From positions 62,001 through 126,000 of the forward strand of contig OX365939.1 of the NCBI GenBank assembly GCA_947243795.1: 64,000 bases of DNA, written 5' to 3'. Made by a program: the position numbers and the translations under genes. This stretch comes from Saccharomyces uvarum (Eukaryota > Ascomycota > Saccharomycetes > Saccharomycetales > Saccharomycetaceae). The notes beneath the pieces are model-generated. The model did not search any database and was not told where the DNA came from. It was given only the letters and a program-made list of their open reading frames with translations. Below, in pieces: positions 1 through 13,020 of the stretch (position 1 is its first letter; every line of letters starts with the position of its first letter).

Positions 1-3000
1 GGAGCTTGGTTGTATGCAGCAAGACGGGCTCTATCAAAGGAAACTTTAGATTTTTGAAATTTGGCAAGGAAATTGACTATTCTATTTACAGCACTTTCGA
101 TAAAATTAACATGCATAGAACCAGTAGAATATTTTAAGAAAGAATCATAATCTTTGGTGTTAGTAGCTGGATCAAATGATTCGTAGTTCAGCTCGACTAA
201 CTCTTCATCTTTCATGTGAATTATTTTTCTGAACACAGAATCTCTAGAAAATGATTCGTTACTTTCATCAGTCAATTCTAGTCCACCTAATTTCAGGTTA
301 ATGTTGTATTTTTCTGGTAATAGAACCATCATAAGCTCACCTGCTGATAAAACCAAAGTAGCTATCTTTACAGAGTCATCATTCAGAATCACGTTAACAG
401 CCTCCATTTTGATTTTCATATTAATCTTTTGTGGTGCGTCTTCTCTGTCTTCTTTATTGTGTCTCAAGGCATCAGCTGGCATCTCTGGAGCATTAGGATC
501 TGTGAAAGTAAGCATTGCATAATTCATCAACGTTAAAACGGACTTGGGTGTTAACACCATTTGTAATTCACTCATATGCATGACAATATCTTGATCAAAT
601 AATTCAATCAGAGTATCATCATGAGTCACTATTCTCTGAGCTCTTTTGTAATTTAATGTAAACAAATCCTTAGGGGTTCTTGCCACTTTCTCAGTACTGG
701 ATGATACCAGGTTTTTAAATTCTTTATTATCAGTTTGCTCGATAAAATCTTCAATATCTAACGAATGCACTCTCAAATCAAGATTCATTTCCTTAGCCCT
801 TTTATCGAAGTTGAAATTTAATCGCTGGCATAGGATATCAATCAATTTTTTACTGTCTCTGGAATCATTCTTAATGCATTGAAGGAATGATATCTTGGCT
901 TGATCAATATCAAAGTGTATTTCCATAAATTTCTGTTGAATTTGTAGTGGTTGCATATTTGACAATAATTTTAGAGTACTTTCCAGCTGTAATTGAATTT
1001 GCTTCTTGGTTTCTTGTTCGGAACCAGTAGAGGAGTAATTGGTATAGTCACTGTTTTCTTGGTCTGCATCAATCATCGATGGGATGGAATTGGCAATCAA
1101 GTTCATAATCGTTTTGTATTGAATGTCATTTATGGAAAGGCTCAACCGAGGTAAATGTCCAAATACTCTTATCGTAGGTAGTTTATAAGCTTTGGGCAAA
1201 ATTGATATATCCATGGTTAATTCTAATTTCATTTTATCTAAAATTCTGAAATCGTTTGCAGATGAGGGTGTATCGATCTTACCAATAGTCGATTGAATGT
1301 CAGGGCCAACAAAAATCTGGGTATTATGAGATAAGAGTTGGAACCTATCGAACATTAATCTGTTTATTTCGTTTCCATCAATTTTGTCATATTCCTCCGG
1401 TGATAATTGTTTTATTTCCTTTATTTTCTCCTTTGGTACTAAATCACTCGTTATGGAGATATGACCGGCATCGATGATTGCACAAGGAGTGTCCCAATTA
1501 TGTGGGTCTAATGGTAGTATGATCAATGGTGCCTGCAAATCCAAAGACACGTCTATGGTTTTGTGATCTTCCAACAATGATTCTATACCCATTCTTGTCT
1601 GTGTAGTCCAACCTTCTACGGTGGCCTCGGCAGCATTAACAATATTACCAAGTGTTTCCATGTGTTGATTAGAGGCCTTGAAGAACTTGTGAACTTCTGT
1701 AATAAAGTGAACGTGGTAGAACACAGTCATCCCCAATAGTTTGATGTTTAGCCTCGAATCGGCTAATCCATTCAACGGGTTCCATTCAAAGGCGGCACGT
1801 AATAAAGGTTCTTCCTCTTTCTCTTCGGTGGCATGGTCCTTTATTTGTGGTTGATCCTCGGATGAGCCTCTAACGCTGATAATGTGCCTGAACAACGCGT
1901 TAGGTGAGCCATCTTCCAAACCAAACTTGTTCAACTGGAAGCTCGCTAAAAATGAATCAGGCCTTTGCGCGAAATCCACTTTACAATTCTCAAAAACAAT
2001 AGAACCCAAGTTTAGATTTTGCTTTTTCTTCCGTATAGTAAATGAACCCTTTCTTAGCAGACCTGTCACACGAAGCTCGACCCTGTCTCTAGGAAGTTGT
2101 AGAATAGGGCCTTTGTCTTCGTTTTCGTCAAACTCAATGGCATCGTAAAGTTCTTGACGTTGTTCTTTGGTCATTATTAAATCTTCGTCCACTTCATCGG
2201 CTGGTTTGCCATTCCACCATGAAGAGAGCCAGCCACTATTTCCCTTTGCCGCGGACTTGTTTGAAGATTGCGGTTCAATTTGGGAGCTAGCAGTGGGTGT
2301 TGGCGAGTCCTCGCTCATGCCCAGTTTGAATTGCGCATACTGCCTCTTAGCAACAGACCTAAAGAGAATGATTTCATCATACGTTAGATCTTTATGCAAC
2401 TCTGTCAATTGGGCCTCTTGATTTTGGTCACGTAACGGGGTCTCTAAACTTTTTAATTTCAGTTTCTCGACCCATAGTTGTGTATACAATCTCCGTTGCT
2501 CACATTTTTCTTTCATACTTTCCCAAGTCCACATTTTGTTTTTTTCATGAATTTCGTTAATGACGCATGATGCGATATATTTAAACCATGCTATCGGATC
2601 TTCAGTAGCAGTGAAGGATGGTCTAACTTTCTTAAATTTTTTGGTTATTTGCCTCAATTGTATGCTGGACAAGACATGCAAGACATCGTTATATTCTGTA
2701 TCGTCTAGCTCTATACCGAATTCATCGTAAAACATTTGTAAATCGATATGGGGTTGTTCCTCGGTGGATCCGAGCTTGTTGATACTCAATTTTCCCAGCC
2801 CGCTGACCGGTTTCAGAACGTATTGGTGCATGGGTAAGGTTGAATTGTCGGATGCAATCATATCTTTGAAACTCGATATGAAGTTGTCTAAGCTCCTATC
2901 TTGATCATCTTCGGCAATTAAAGGCGGGGAGTCTGTATTCCAATACAAACAAAGTGAGTTTAAAGTTAATAGTTTGTGGGTAATATTCTGAGTAATCTCG

Positions 3001-3608
3001 ATGAAACTTGGCGTCCAGTTTGAATCTGTGGATACTGCCGATAGTTCATTCAAAGTTAATCCGACGGAAGATGGACCGGTGGTGAAAATTCCATCCATAT
3101 CTTCGTATCTTAAATGGATGTTCTTTATTGTAACTTGTAAATTGTCTATAATCTTTGTAGTCAAAGATTGCATAAACCCGGCATTCATATTTTCAGAAGA
3201 TGACTTGCTAGGGTTTTCTGATTGATTGCTAAATATACGGGCCTGGTTAGTCAATTCCCATTCCGCCAGCTTCCTCATTTTCAAACGAAACGCTCTCATT
3301 ACCATTTCCTCACCGTTTTCGTGATCTTCTGAGCGTGGTGCGCATAGCAAATAGCAGTCTTCGATGATAATTTTCACAGGTTTATTCTTCAAGCTTGACC
3401 ATGGTACTGTCAAGACCAAATCACCCAATATACCTGATTTCACATCTATGGGCAAATCCAACGAGTCCAGACAGTCCTTTCTTAGTTTCAGGTTTTTTAG
3501 TTTCACGTCACCACTCCATATTCCAACGTTCAATTGGGCGGGGTCGAAATTCTCCACATATGAGCCTAGTAATCGGTTTAGCAAGTTGGCAGCTAAAGAC
3601 TCTAACAT
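1..3608 (-). CDS. VPS13: Vps13, bridge-like lipid transfer protein (N-terminal part, runs off the window)
   Basis: The frame is open from the ATG at 3606-3608 (minus strand) to the left edge, about 1,202 codons, so only the first third or so of a protein that is about 3,100 residues long in S. cerevisiae is present. The first ~115 residues ([20 protein letters not shown] onward) are the chorein domain that caps the lipid-transfer groove. The rest is repeating beta-strand groove segments with charged loops, for example the K/E-rich stretch near residue 580. Vps13 moves phospholipids between membranes at organelle contacts (vacuole-mitochondrion, nucleus-vacuole, endosome-mitochondrion) and acts in prospore membrane growth. 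The adaptor-binding and C-terminal domains lie outside the window. The reading is uninterrupted and close to the S. cerevisiae protein. Identification is secure. Confidence 0.97.
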   Translation of the reverse strand, partial: MLESLAANLLNRLLGSYVENFDPAQLNVGIWSGDVKLKNLKLRKDCLDSLDLPIDVKSGILGDLVLTVPWSSLKNKPVKIIIEDCYLLCAPRSEDHENGEEMVMRAFRLKMRKLAEWELTNQARIFSNQSENPSKSSSENMNAGFMQSLTTKIIDNLQVTIKNIHLRYEDMDGIFTTGPSSVGLTLNELSAVSTDSNWTPSFIEITQNITHKLLTLNSLCLYWNTDSPPLIAEDDQDRSLDNFISSFKDMIASDNSTLPMHQYVLKPVSGLGKLSINKLGSTEEQPHIDLQMFYDEFGIELDDTEYNDVLHVLSSIQLRQITKKFKKVRPSFTATEDPIAWFKYIASCVINEIHEKNKMWTWESMKEKCEQRRLYTQLWVEKLKLKSLETPLRDQNQEAQLTELHKDLTYDEIILFRSVAKRQYAQFKLGMSEDSPTPTASSQIEPQSSNKSAAKGNSGWLSSWWNGKPADEVDEDLIMTKEQRQELYDAIEFDENEDKGPILQLPRDRVELRVTGLLRKGSFTIRKKKQNLNLGSIVFENCKVDFAQRPDSFLASFQLNKFGLEDGSPNALFRHIISVRGSSEDQPQIKDHATEEKEEEPLLRAAFEWNPLNGLADSRLNIKLLGMTVFYHVHFITEVHKFFKASNQHMETLGNIVNAAEATVEGWTTQTRMGIESLLEDHKTIDVSLDLQAPLIILPLDPHNWDTPCAIIDAGHISITSDLVPKEKIKEIKQLSPEEYDKIDGNEINRLMFDRFQLLSHNTQIFVGPDIQSTIGKIDTPSSANDFRILDKMKLELTMDISILPKAYKLPTIRVFGHLPRLSLSINDIQYKTIMNLIANSIPSMIDADQENSDYTNYSSTGSEQETKKQIQLQLESTLKLLSNMQPLQIQQKFMEIHFDIDQAKISFLQCIKNDSRDSKKLIDILCQRLNFNFDKRAKEMNLDLRVHSLDIEDFIEQTDNKEFKNLVSSSTEKVARTPKDLFTLNYKRAQRIVTHDDTLIELFDQDIVMHMSELQMVLTPKSVLTLMNYAMLTFTDPNAPEMPADALRHNKEDREDAPQKINMKIKMEAVNVILNDDSVKIATLVLSAGELMMVLLPEKYNINLKLGGLELTDESNESFSRDSVFRKIIHMKDEELVELNYESFDPATNTKDYDSFLKYSTGSMHVNFIESAVNRIVNFLAKFQKSKVSFDRARLAAYNQA

Positions 3609-3980
3609 TTAACTGTTCTTATTCTTCCTCCTACTTTCTTCTTTTTTGGTAGTTTCAGTATTCACAGTGAGATAGCGTTAACAACTTGGCTCAATGGTCG
3701 GTATTTGTGTGTCTTGACGTCCGGAACACACTTGGGGGCTGTAACAATAGTTCCACTCCTTTATAAAAATCCCCTTTAGAGTAATACATTACGGACAGTG
3801 TTACCCGGACATTTTTTGGTGTAACGTTATGATGCAAAGAAACAGGATCGGAGTTCACTACCTCAGGTATGAATAAATACAACAATTTACTTTAAGTGAC
3901 TTACTTAGTGTTCTATGAAGCATCTATCAAAAAAAAATATATATATATATATAGGCATATCGAAGAATTGCGAGTCAGTT
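3609..3980. promoter_or_regulatory. VPS13 upstream region / UBI4 3' flank, with a Reb1-type site
   Basis: This is the 372 bp between the VPS13 start and the UBI4 stop, both on the minus strand. A TTACCCG core at 3801-3807 matches the Reb1 general regulatory factor site and lies 193 bp upstream of the VPS13 ATG, a usual distance for a nucleosome-free promoter. An A-run followed by (TA)n at about 3930-3952 lies just beyond the UBI4 stop and probably serves in UBI4 3'-end formation. I see no gene; the short frames here have no support. Confidence 0.5.
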
Positions 3981-5669
<1,689 letters not shown>

Positions 5670-6413
5670 TCATCTGAATGGGTTGTTTGAAGACTTGGGT
5701 CTAAATGAAAGTCTGCTTATGCCGCCGGCTGCACTGGGAGATTCTTCACTGTCCTCTTCCGCCAGGGGCACTAGCGAGAACCGGGCGTATTCGTGCGTGT
5801 TCCGAGTGCGCTGTCTCTGGAAGTCCAGACTGGTGCTGGTGGGAGCGGGCTTGGCTTTCTTTTCCAGGCTCTGTCGAGCGAGCTCATTTCTCATCTCCTC
5901 TAGCTTCAGGTGGCTGTTGTCCGTGGACTTCCTGCCCGGCGTCGATATGCTCGACCGGAATTGTATCACGTCCTTTCGGTGTCTCTCGAGCAGCTCGTCG
6001 TCTTGCAGTAGTTCGTGCAGGTTCCTGCTCAGCTTGCGTATCTCCTCGCCATTGCGGTCGTCTCGAGCGTCCTGAACCTGGAAGTCCTCTAGGATCTCAA
6101 TCAGTATCATATTGCCCTTAAGCCACTTGATGAACTCGTTGGACCCGTTGTTCATCAGGTACGACACCAGCGTCAGTGTCTTCATTACCTGGATACAGCT
6201 GCGGTGGGAGTTCCTCCTGTTCTGCCCGAGTAATAGCCGCTTCCGGACGATCTGAATGATCTCCCGCACTGTCTTTGGACTGTACGTCAAAATCGATATC
6301 TCGTTCATCAACGTCCCGGTGGCACCACTCGTCTCGTCCTCGCTGGTTGCCTGTTTCACCTTCGATTCCGTCGGCGACTGGATAAAGCTTTTGAACGAAT
6401 CAAACAACGGCAT
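5670..6413 (-). CDS. ENT4: Epsin-like ENTH-domain protein Ent4
   Basis: The protein has 247 residues from the ATG at 6411-6413. The codons upstream of it in the same frame have no ATG, and [10 protein letters not shown] matches the S. cerevisiae start. Residues ~15-140 form an ENTH domain, a helical solenoid that binds phosphoinositides ([15 protein letters not shown], then [20 protein letters not shown]). The remaining ~100 residues are Ser/Arg-rich, polar and probably disordered, ending in SSNNPFR. The NPF at the C-terminus is a potential EH-domain ligand; there is no clear clathrin box or ubiquitin-interacting motif, unlike Ent1/Ent2. Ent4 is the least studied yeast epsin, linked to endosome or Golgi trafficking and to turnover of plasma-membrane proteins. 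The gene is GC-rich compared with most neighbours. Confidence 0.93.
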   Translation of the reverse strand: MPLFDSFKSFIQSPTESKVKQATSEDETSGATGTLMNEISILTYSPKTVREIIQIVRKRLLLGQNRRNSHRSCIQVMKTLTLVSYLMNNGSNEFIKWLKGNMILIEILEDFQVQDARDDRNGEEIRKLSRNLHELLQDDELLERHRKDVIQFRSSISTPGRKSTDNSHLKLEEMRNELARQSLEKKAKPAPTSTSLDFQRQRTRNTHEYARFSLVPLAEEDSEESPSAAGGISRLSFRPKSSNNPFR

Positions 6414-6628
6414 CACCACCTCCTCACTTTGTATATGCTCCTTTTCTGGCGCCCTTGAATACTTTTTACTGCCTCTTCAACATATAATCGCAATTTTCAT
6501 TATTTTTTTTTTCTTTTCCATTTTTTTCCCATTTAACCGTTGCCCTGGAGATGAAGGAAAATAAAACTATCGAAAATGTTATTACTATTACACAAATGTA
6601 TTAAAAAACTTATAAGCGCAGGCTGCAT

Positions 6629-8140
6629 TCACGGTGACAATGCGATGATACTGAAAGTGTCGGTTCTTTTTAAAACAGCCGCAAAGCCGCCGTCGCCACA
6701 CACAACCTCTATATCCGTGATGTCTCCAACGTCACTCAGTAAATTTAACGTAGTCACCTCGTCTCTCATCCAACCTTTCGTCTTCTTATTGAATTTGTAT
6801 ATGGACAACGACCTGTCCTCGTTTGAGTATACAATCGCGTTCTTGCCAAACTCATCGACGTCATACACAACGGCCCCTGCTTCGGTCTCTGGAAGTGTGT
6901 AAGTTGGGTACGCCAGAGTACCCACGTCTTTCCTCAGGTCAAAGCAGGTCACCGTTTGGCTGCCCTTTACCACCATCCAGTATCCGTTGTCTGAAAACTT
7001 GACCTCTTTGATCTTAGCATCTTCCCCAATAGGGAATCTAGAACTTGTTTGATCAGGCGATGATAAATTGTAAACGTCCACTATTCCATCCAGCGAGTAA
7101 AGCGCTAGTAACAGCGAATCCTTGTGTAGTGCACCGTGGTTGTACTCAACATTCGACCCGCCAGTATTGATCATATAATGAGAGTCGTCCGTGTAAGATT
7201 GAAATACTATTGTCCCTTTGCTGTCTGCCCAGATGAAATATTCCGTGTTGACCTCGTTGTGGCCGTGCATATACACGACCTGGTTAGCGGAGTTTATGTC
7301 TATTTCTCTTATTGCTTTTTTCGTTGTTAAGTCCATTATGGTTAAGTGGTTATCGGGATATAGCAACAACAACCGGTTATGCGATCCCTTGGAAACAACA
7401 ACTGGTTGTTTTTGCCCCGCATGAGGGTTTGGTATGGTTACCGTGGTAATTGAATCGGCGTTCTTCAGCTCCGTGAACTGTAAACTGTTTGCATCACAGA
7501 GACACATGGAAGTCCATTTGCTATAGTTCATGGAAGAATCAAGCTCTTTATATGGATATGTTTTAACCGAAGATGAATAGCGTTGTGCAGGTAATACCTC
7601 AAAATGTTGGAATATCGGCCATTTGAATGCCTTGGCTTTGCCTCTCGCTACAAATTCTCTAGATGATTGTAGCAATCCCTGTAAAAATTCTTCCCTCGTG
7701 ACAACCACCGATTGTTCTGGAGACTTCGATAAGCCACGAGTAATTTCGTCGTTTTCCATCATTACTTGCGCGGCAACTAGCTTGGCTGCATCTCTTTCAT
7801 AACTCACAGTAGACAACTTTTTGGTTAGGCTGTCCAAAGTTGATCGTAATTTGAAGTTTTCCAACATTATAGCGTCCCATTCGTTTTGCAAACTCGTCAA
7901 AAGATTCGGAATCGAGTAATTGGCTTTTAATGTAGCAGAGTTCGTAGACTCGATTAACGAAGCCTGCTGTGCACTGGGCACGATTTCTATTATCTCTTCG
8001 AGGCTCAAGGGCCCGTTTGTAATCGGGTCCTTCCCCGTATCCTTAACATACTGTTCAAGAAGCGATTTTTCAAAAACGGTCTTTGAGCTGGGTGATAGCA
8101 CCGGTTTTCTAGGCACTTTCCCACTAATGGCACAGAACAT
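6629..8140 (-). CDS. PRP19: Prp19, U-box ubiquitin ligase and core of the spliceosomal NineTeen Complex
   Basis: The protein has 503 residues, the length of the S. cerevisiae protein. The first ~70 residues are a U-box (MFCAISGKVPRKPVLSPSS and the following helix), the E3 module that works with E2 enzymes. Residues ~75-135 are helical with coiled-coil heptads and form the tetramer stalk. From ~190 to the end the sequence reads as a WD40 propeller that binds substrates. Prp19 is the scaffold of the NTC, which stabilises U5 and U6 in the activated spliceosome; it also acts in transcription and DNA repair. It is transcribed divergently from GRC3 across 311 bp. No defect is visible. Confidence 0.98.
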   Translation of the reverse strand: MFCAISGKVPRKPVLSPSSKTVFEKSLLEQYVKDTGKDPITNGPLSLEEIIEIVPSAQQASLIESTNSATLKANYSIPNLLTSLQNEWDAIMLENFKLRSTLDSLTKKLSTVSYERDAAKLVAAQVMMENDEITRGLSKSPEQSVVVTREEFLQGLLQSSREFVARGKAKAFKWPIFQHFEVLPAQRYSSSVKTYPYKELDSSMNYSKWTSMCLCDANSLQFTELKNADSITTVTIPNPHAGQKQPVVVSKGSHNRLLLLYPDNHLTIMDLTTKKAIREIDINSANQVVYMHGHNEVNTEYFIWADSKGTIVFQSYTDDSHYMINTGGSNVEYNHGALHKDSLLLALYSLDGIVDVYNLSSPDQTSSRFPIGEDAKIKEVKFSDNGYWMVVKGSQTVTCFDLRKDVGTLAYPTYTLPETEAGAVVYDVDEFGKNAIVYSNEDRSLSIYKFNKKTKGWMRDEVTTLNLLSDVGDITDIEVVCGDGGFAAVLKRTDTFSIIALSP

Positions 8141-8451
8141 TACTTCTCTGATAGACTTTCTTGTTGTTATCTTTTCTTCCTCTTGTTATGGAAACTTTCC
8201 ATCTTTTCAAAATGGCCCTTGTGAAATTTTCAGCGCCGCTACCCGAAAAACGTACTGCAATATTATCAACATGAAATTTATTCATGTCCAAGTCATCGAA
8301 TGCTTGTTTCTAGCCTGGGGTCTTAATAGCCCTGTCCCAAGTTCCGCTTACAAAGTGAGTAGTACAGGGTTTTCTTTGAATTTCTTCAAGATAAGATAGT
8401 GCCATAAGTTAGTGATAGAGAGGGGACTGCTGAAATTATATTTTGCTCAGT
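8141..8451. promoter_or_regulatory. Divergent PRP19/GRC3 intergenic region
   Basis: These 311 bp separate two divergent housekeeping genes and must hold both promoters. I see a degenerate Reb1-like core (CTACCCG, about 8237-8243), T-rich tracts and no clear TATA box. There is no perfect Abf1 site and no PAC element, even though GRC3 is a ribosome-assembly gene. No gene is supported here. Confidence 0.4.
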
Positions 8452-10344
8452 ATGGTAACAGATTCTAAACAAGATTTGCCTCAGTATAGCAAAGACTCAG
8501 ACTCGGATTCGGATTCCAGCAGTAGCTCTAACTTAAGCTCTCTGTTTACTTCATCTTCGAAGAGCGCGACTGTAGTTCTCAACAGTGAAGAATATGACGA
8601 CGATGACGATGACGATGTGACCGGACTAGATAATGGATTGGCCGACAACATATCTTATGTAGGAGATGAAGATGAAACCATACTTGTAGGTTTGAAAGAA
8701 CGGCAGAAACTGCATCTATCTGGCGCTTTTCGTTTACAAATAGTGAAGGGTGGCATCGTCTATAACAATGTACACTACAATGCCTCGAGAGAAATCTTAC
8801 ACTTCTGGCACCCGTTATCACAATCTATACCAACTATAGATTTTTCACATTTCGCAGGTTGGCAAGATACAATTTTTTTGCCCAGGAACAATAGATTCAA
8901 TATCAAAAATGATGAATTGAAGTCATTTCCGTGCGTTCTTCGCGTCTTTAATTCAAATCAAACAGGTCTGTCGGAAGCTGGCCGTCTATACCGTGATGTT
9001 AATTATCTCTGGAAACCCAAGGAACCATATTTCCCATTAAACGAAAGGGCTACGTATCATTTATTACACGAATCAGATGAGGTTCAGTCTTTATCTATAC
9101 CGAGATATTGGTCAACCCCTTTAGAAAAGTTATATTTGAATCATAAGAATGCCACGTATGACACAAGAATTATGGTACTTGGTGGTAAAAATTCTGGGAA
9201 ATCTACTTTTTTGAGGCTTTTACTAGAAAAATTTACGCAGGATATACGGGCTTCCACGACAAACCAGGATGAATTGGTATATTTGGACTTAGACCCTGGT
9301 CAACCTGAATATTCACTGCCTGATTCGATTTCTTTGAATAAGCTGATTCCAAAGCCAATCACTTTGGGACAACATCTTTGTCAGGGTTCTAATTTCCAAA
9401 CTTTACTGCAGTTCTACATTGGTTCCTCTTCCCCTCAAGACGAACCTGCATCATATTTGAACTCCGTTGATAAACTTATAGACTATTTGGAGGAACAAAC
9501 CTTTTTTGGAACATCCTTGCTTAACTTGCCTGGTTGGATTAAGGGGTTTGGGATGCAGATCTTGAATCACATCATAAAGAAATACAAGCCGACTCATTTA
9601 GTTTTTTTGGAGACAGCAAACTCAAAAAGACATCTAGATGAACTAACCATTCCGCAAAGTTTTTCTACATCGTTACGGGACGCATATCTGCCTGAAGTTG
9701 TTCGCATACCGGCCCATAATTTAAATCATGCATCACCTGCTAGGTTCCATGCATCACAACTACGAACTTTCAAAGTATTAGCATTATTTCATAAACAGAC
9801 TCAATTCGATTACGATTTCGCTCCACTTTTAAAATCTGCTCCCTTACAAATCTCATACGGTGGAGATAGACGTGGTATTCAAGGCATCCGATTTCCCATG
9901 GAATTCCAAAATTTAAATCCTCAAGATATTAGATCCTCACTGGAAGGTGTAGTAGTTGGAATACACACATATTTAGAAGAAGATTCGTTAGTCGTAAAAA
10001 AATTGGACACTTTCCCCATTTTACAATCCAGCACTCCTTCTCGTAAGAGCTTCATAACACTGGGACTGATACATTCCATTGACACATTGCAACAAATAAT
10101 GAATATTTATGTGCCTCCTTTTCATAAAAGAAATTTGGATGAACAGCCTGAAGATGTCAAATGGATAATCGTGAGAAACAAAACGGAAACGCCTTTCTGT
10201 GACTTGCTTCCATCGCACCGCGCTATAACGTGGGACCCTACTACACAAATACCGTTTGCAACATTTGAAAGAAGGAAGAAATTGGAACATGTCTGGAAGG
10301 TTCGCAAAAATGTTATGAGACGTGGGCAATTTATGAAAAGGTAG
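8452..10344 (+). CDS. GRC3: Grc3 polynucleotide 5'-kinase
   Basis: The protein has 630 residues from the ATG at 8452 (MVTDSKQDLPQYSKDS, matching S. cerevisiae). The frame is open three codons further upstream, but only to a TTG. The N-terminal ~60 residues are Ser/Asp-rich and disordered. The P-loop GGKNSGKST at residues ~244-252 and LDLDPGQPEYS after it belong to the Clp1/Grc3 (NOL9) polynucleotide kinase fold. Grc3 phosphorylates the 5'-OH left by Las1 cleavage at C2 in ITS2, letting Rat1 process the 25S precursor; it also acts in RNA polymerase I termination. It is convergent with RIX7, another 60S assembly gene, across 162 bp. The frame is intact. Confidence 0.98.
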   Translation: MVTDSKQDLPQYSKDSDSDSDSSSSSNLSSLFTSSSKSATVVLNSEEYDDDDDDDVTGLDNGLADNISYVGDEDETILVGLKERQKLHLSGAFRLQIVKGGIVYNNVHYNASREILHFWHPLSQSIPTIDFSHFAGWQDTIFLPRNNRFNIKNDELKSFPCVLRVFNSNQTGLSEAGRLYRDVNYLWKPKEPYFPLNERATYHLLHESDEVQSLSIPRYWSTPLEKLYLNHKNATYDTRIMVLGGKNSGKSTFLRLLLEKFTQDIRASTTNQDELVYLDLDPGQPEYSLPDSISLNKLIPKPITLGQHLCQGSNFQTLLQFYIGSSSPQDEPASYLNSVDKLIDYLEEQTFFGTSLLNLPGWIKGFGMQILNHIIKKYKPTHLVFLETANSKRHLDELTIPQSFSTSLRDAYLPEVVRIPAHNLNHASPARFHASQLRTFKVLALFHKQTQFDYDFAPLLKSAPLQISYGGDRRGIQGIRFPMEFQNLNPQDIRSSLEGVVVGIHTYLEEDSLVVKKLDTFPILQSSTPSRKSFITLGLIHSIDTLQQIMNIYVPPFHKRNLDEQPEDVKWIIVRNKTETPFCDLLPSHRAITWDPTTQIPFATFERRKKLEHVWKVRKNVMRRGQFMKR

Positions 10345-10506
10345 AATTTTTTTTCATAGATAAATCAATATCATCAGAGATAGAAAGAGGGGAGGGGGGA
10401 AAATCATGCATAATTTATATATATATATATTTATTTATATATCCATTTCTTCGTTGTCGTAATCACAGAATATGTAGAGGCTTATTCAACAAAAGTTAAA
10501 TATTTA

Positions 10507-13020
10507 TCATTTATTTTCCTCCGCATCCTTCATTTCCTCCGTTAAACCCATCTTCTTGTTTAGTCTGTCGTATTTCAGTCTGTCTTTATCACTCACTGAG
10601 GGTTTGATCTTTCTTAATGCACTTTGGAAATCAGACATAGTCACAATAATTTCTTCGTTAGATATTCCTACTGATAAGTCTTCGAATTCTTTGTCCAAAT
10701 CGTTATCAAGGACGGATTGGATTTCTTCATTTTTAAAAAAATTTCTTTTCAAAGCTAAGACTGAACTTTCCCTAACTAAAGCAGCCAAATCAGCACCTGA
10801 GTAGTTGTTACACTTTTCATTCGTGATAATTTTGTCAAAATCGACATCATCACTCAATGGTGTTCCATGCGATTTAGTCAATGTCTTGATGATATCAAGT
10901 TTTTCTTCTGTATTAGGTAATTCAATGAACAAAGTCTTGTCTAATCTACCAGGTCTTAACATAGCAGGATCGATCATATCAGGTCTATTTGTTGCACCGA
11001 TCACAAAAATGCCCCTTCTGTCATTTAATCCGTCTAATTCAGTTAATAAAGTATTGACAACTCTTGAAGAAGATTCAGATAATGAGGTGTCTCTTCTTGG
11101 TACTAGTGCGTCTAATTCATCAAAAAAAATAACGCACGGTACAGAGGCCCTTGCTCTGGTGAAAACCTGCCTGATAGATCTTTCAGATTCACCAACGTAT
11201 TTGTTGAGTAATTCCGGACCTTTGATGGATATGAAGTTTGCACGAGATTCATTAGCAACGGCTTTTGCCAATAATGTTTTACCACAACCTGGTGGCCCCC
11301 ACAATAAAACACCGCCAGGGGCGCTAATCCCTACCTTTTCATAAAGTTCTGGTCTCTTGATAGGTTGGACAATAGCCATATTTAGTTCAACTCTGACCCT
11401 TTGTAATGCACCAACATTTGCCCAAGTAACATCCGGAACTGTGGCAAACCCTTCTCTTTTGGCTGTTGGTTGAATTGTTGGTAAGGCTTTCAAGAAATCT
11501 TCGTACTTGATAGACAATAGTGATAATTGTTCATCTGTTAGAGGTTCTGGATAGTTATGAATAAACTGTTGGACTACAGATAGAGGCAATGGGTCAATCA
11601 TGTTTGCAGTATTTCTCAAGCTGGATTCGTCCTCATTCGTAGCGTCATCAATTTCCATCTTATCCTCTTCTAAATAAACCGTTGTTGTACTCGGTGGAGA
11701 TTGTATTTTGGCATAAGTTTGGAAAATTCTCTTGATGGCACATGTACCAGCGGCAGTAACTAACGCCTTTAAATCAGCACCGACAAACCCTGGAGTTAAT
11801 TTTGCCAACTTAGCAAAATCAATGGTACCATCTATTTTCAGTTTATCTGACATCTTCTTCAGAATGTGAAGTCTTGAAACCTCATTGGGAACATTCAAAC
11901 ATATCTCTCTATCAAATCTGCCAGCCCTTCTTAAGGCAGAATCCAATGAGTCAGGTCTGTTTGTGGCACCTACAATAATAACAGGTTTCCCATTTGTTTT
12001 TTCCATCGTAAGTTCATCCATTGAGGTTAGTAACTGAGCGACGATTCTCCTTTCCATTTCTCTTTGGGCGCCACCGTCACGTTTTGGTGTAATAGCGTCT
12101 ATTTCATCAAAGAAAACAAGGCATGGTGCCAAACTCTTCGCTTCATCAAACAAATCTCTAATTTTTTTCTCACTTTCACCTGACATACCACTTACAACCG
12201 AAGGTGCAGATATAGAAATAAAGGGAACTTTTAATTCTCCGGCCAATGCATTAGCAATGGATGTTTTACCGCAACCAGGTGGGCCGTGTAACAGAACACC
12301 CCTAGGTGGCTCCACACCTGTTGATAAAAATATTTCTGGATGAAGAATCGGTAAACCTATAAGTTCCATAAGTTGCGCAACAACATCATCCATACCACCT
12401 AAGGATTCCAAGGACGAATTAGGAGGGGTTCTATCTTCTTTGACTTTTTGACGTTTTACCTTGCATGTACCTTCTTTGGACCTTTTCTTTGATTTTTTAG
12501 CTTCTTCCGGTTGGGCGTCATCTGCATCTGTTACAGGCTCCGTAGTGGATTCTGGTTTGGACCATAAACTGGTAATACGTTTATTCATCTCGTTTGTATC
12601 TTGATCGATCATCATGTTCTTCTTAGCGAGTTCTTCTTCGAAACTAGGTTTGTTTTCTTCTTCCTTGTTGTATCCTGGGTAAGAACCAAACTCTTCAAGC
12701 TCTGATTCAATGACGTCTTTGAGCATACGGTCGATGGTCTTTTGTAAGACAACTTTTTTCACTCTTTGAAGCGATAAATCCTTAGTTAAACAAAAGGTAG
12801 AAATCTCGCCTGCTGTTAAATCTTTAGCAAAAAACATTGATTTAAATACATCTTCATCTTCTTTGTCCTCGTTATTATCGCCTTGTTCCCCTTGACTCTC
12901 CTGTCTCAAAGATCTTTTTCTATCCAAAGTTTTTTCTTCCAAGAGACGGTAGATAAGATCAACAATCTTGTTGTCTAGCGATCCAGTTAATGAGCTCTTT
13001 TTGGACTTTAATTTGACCAT
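10507..13020 (-). CDS. RIX7: Rix7, type II AAA ATPase for pre-60S maturation
   Basis: The protein has 837 residues, the S. cerevisiae length. An N-terminal domain (~1-200) with acidic stretches and a basic nuclear localisation signal-like patch (KKSKKRSK near 175, KVKRQKVK near 187) precedes two AAA modules. D1 has Walker A GPPGCGKT at 246-253 and a Walker B with DEID. D2 has Walker A GPPGCGKT near 574-581, Walker B FFDELDAL and the GATNRPD sensor region. Rix7 (human NVL) is a hexameric unfoldase that removes Nsa1 from nucleolar pre-60S particles. The upstream region carries PAC, RRPE and Abf1 sites typical of ribosome-biogenesis genes. No anomaly is visible. Confidence 0.99.
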   Translation of the reverse strand: MVKLKSKKSSLTGSLDNKIVDLIYRLLEEKTLDRKRSLRQESQGEQGDNNEDKEDEDVFKSMFFAKDLTAGEISTFCLTKDLSLQRVKKVVLQKTIDRMLKDVIESELEEFGSYPGYNKEEENKPSFEEELAKKNMMIDQDTNEMNKRITSLWSKPESTTEPVTDADDAQPEEAKKSKKRSKEGTCKVKRQKVKEDRTPPNSSLESLGGMDDVVAQLMELIGLPILHPEIFLSTGVEPPRGVLLHGPPGCGKTSIANALAGELKVPFISISAPSVVSGMSGESEKKIRDLFDEAKSLAPCLVFFDEIDAITPKRDGGAQREMERRIVAQLLTSMDELTMEKTNGKPVIIVGATNRPDSLDSALRRAGRFDREICLNVPNEVSRLHILKKMSDKLKIDGTIDFAKLAKLTPGFVGADLKALVTAAGTCAIKRIFQTYAKIQSPPSTTTVYLEEDKMEIDDATNEDESSLRNTANMIDPLPLSVVQQFIHNYPEPLTDEQLSLLSIKYEDFLKALPTIQPTAKREGFATVPDVTWANVGALQRVRVELNMAIVQPIKRPELYEKVGISAPGGVLLWGPPGCGKTLLAKAVANESRANFISIKGPELLNKYVGESERSIRQVFTRARASVPCVIFFDELDALVPRRDTSLSESSSRVVNTLLTELDGLNDRRGIFVIGATNRPDMIDPAMLRPGRLDKTLFIELPNTEEKLDIIKTLTKSHGTPLSDDVDFDKIITNEKCNNYSGADLAALVRESSVLALKRNFFKNEEIQSVLDNDLDKEFEDLSVGISNEEIIVTMSDFQSALRKIKPSVSDKDRLKYDRLNKKMGLTEEMKDAEENK

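Noticed and set aside
5705-6121. 138-codon plus-strand frame across ENT4
   Set aside because: Antisense shadow of a GC-rich gene; Arg/Cys/Trp-rich translation without features.
6414-6419. Two-codon upstream extension of ENT4
   Set aside because: These codons are GTG GTG; the ATG at 6411-6413 matches the orthologue.
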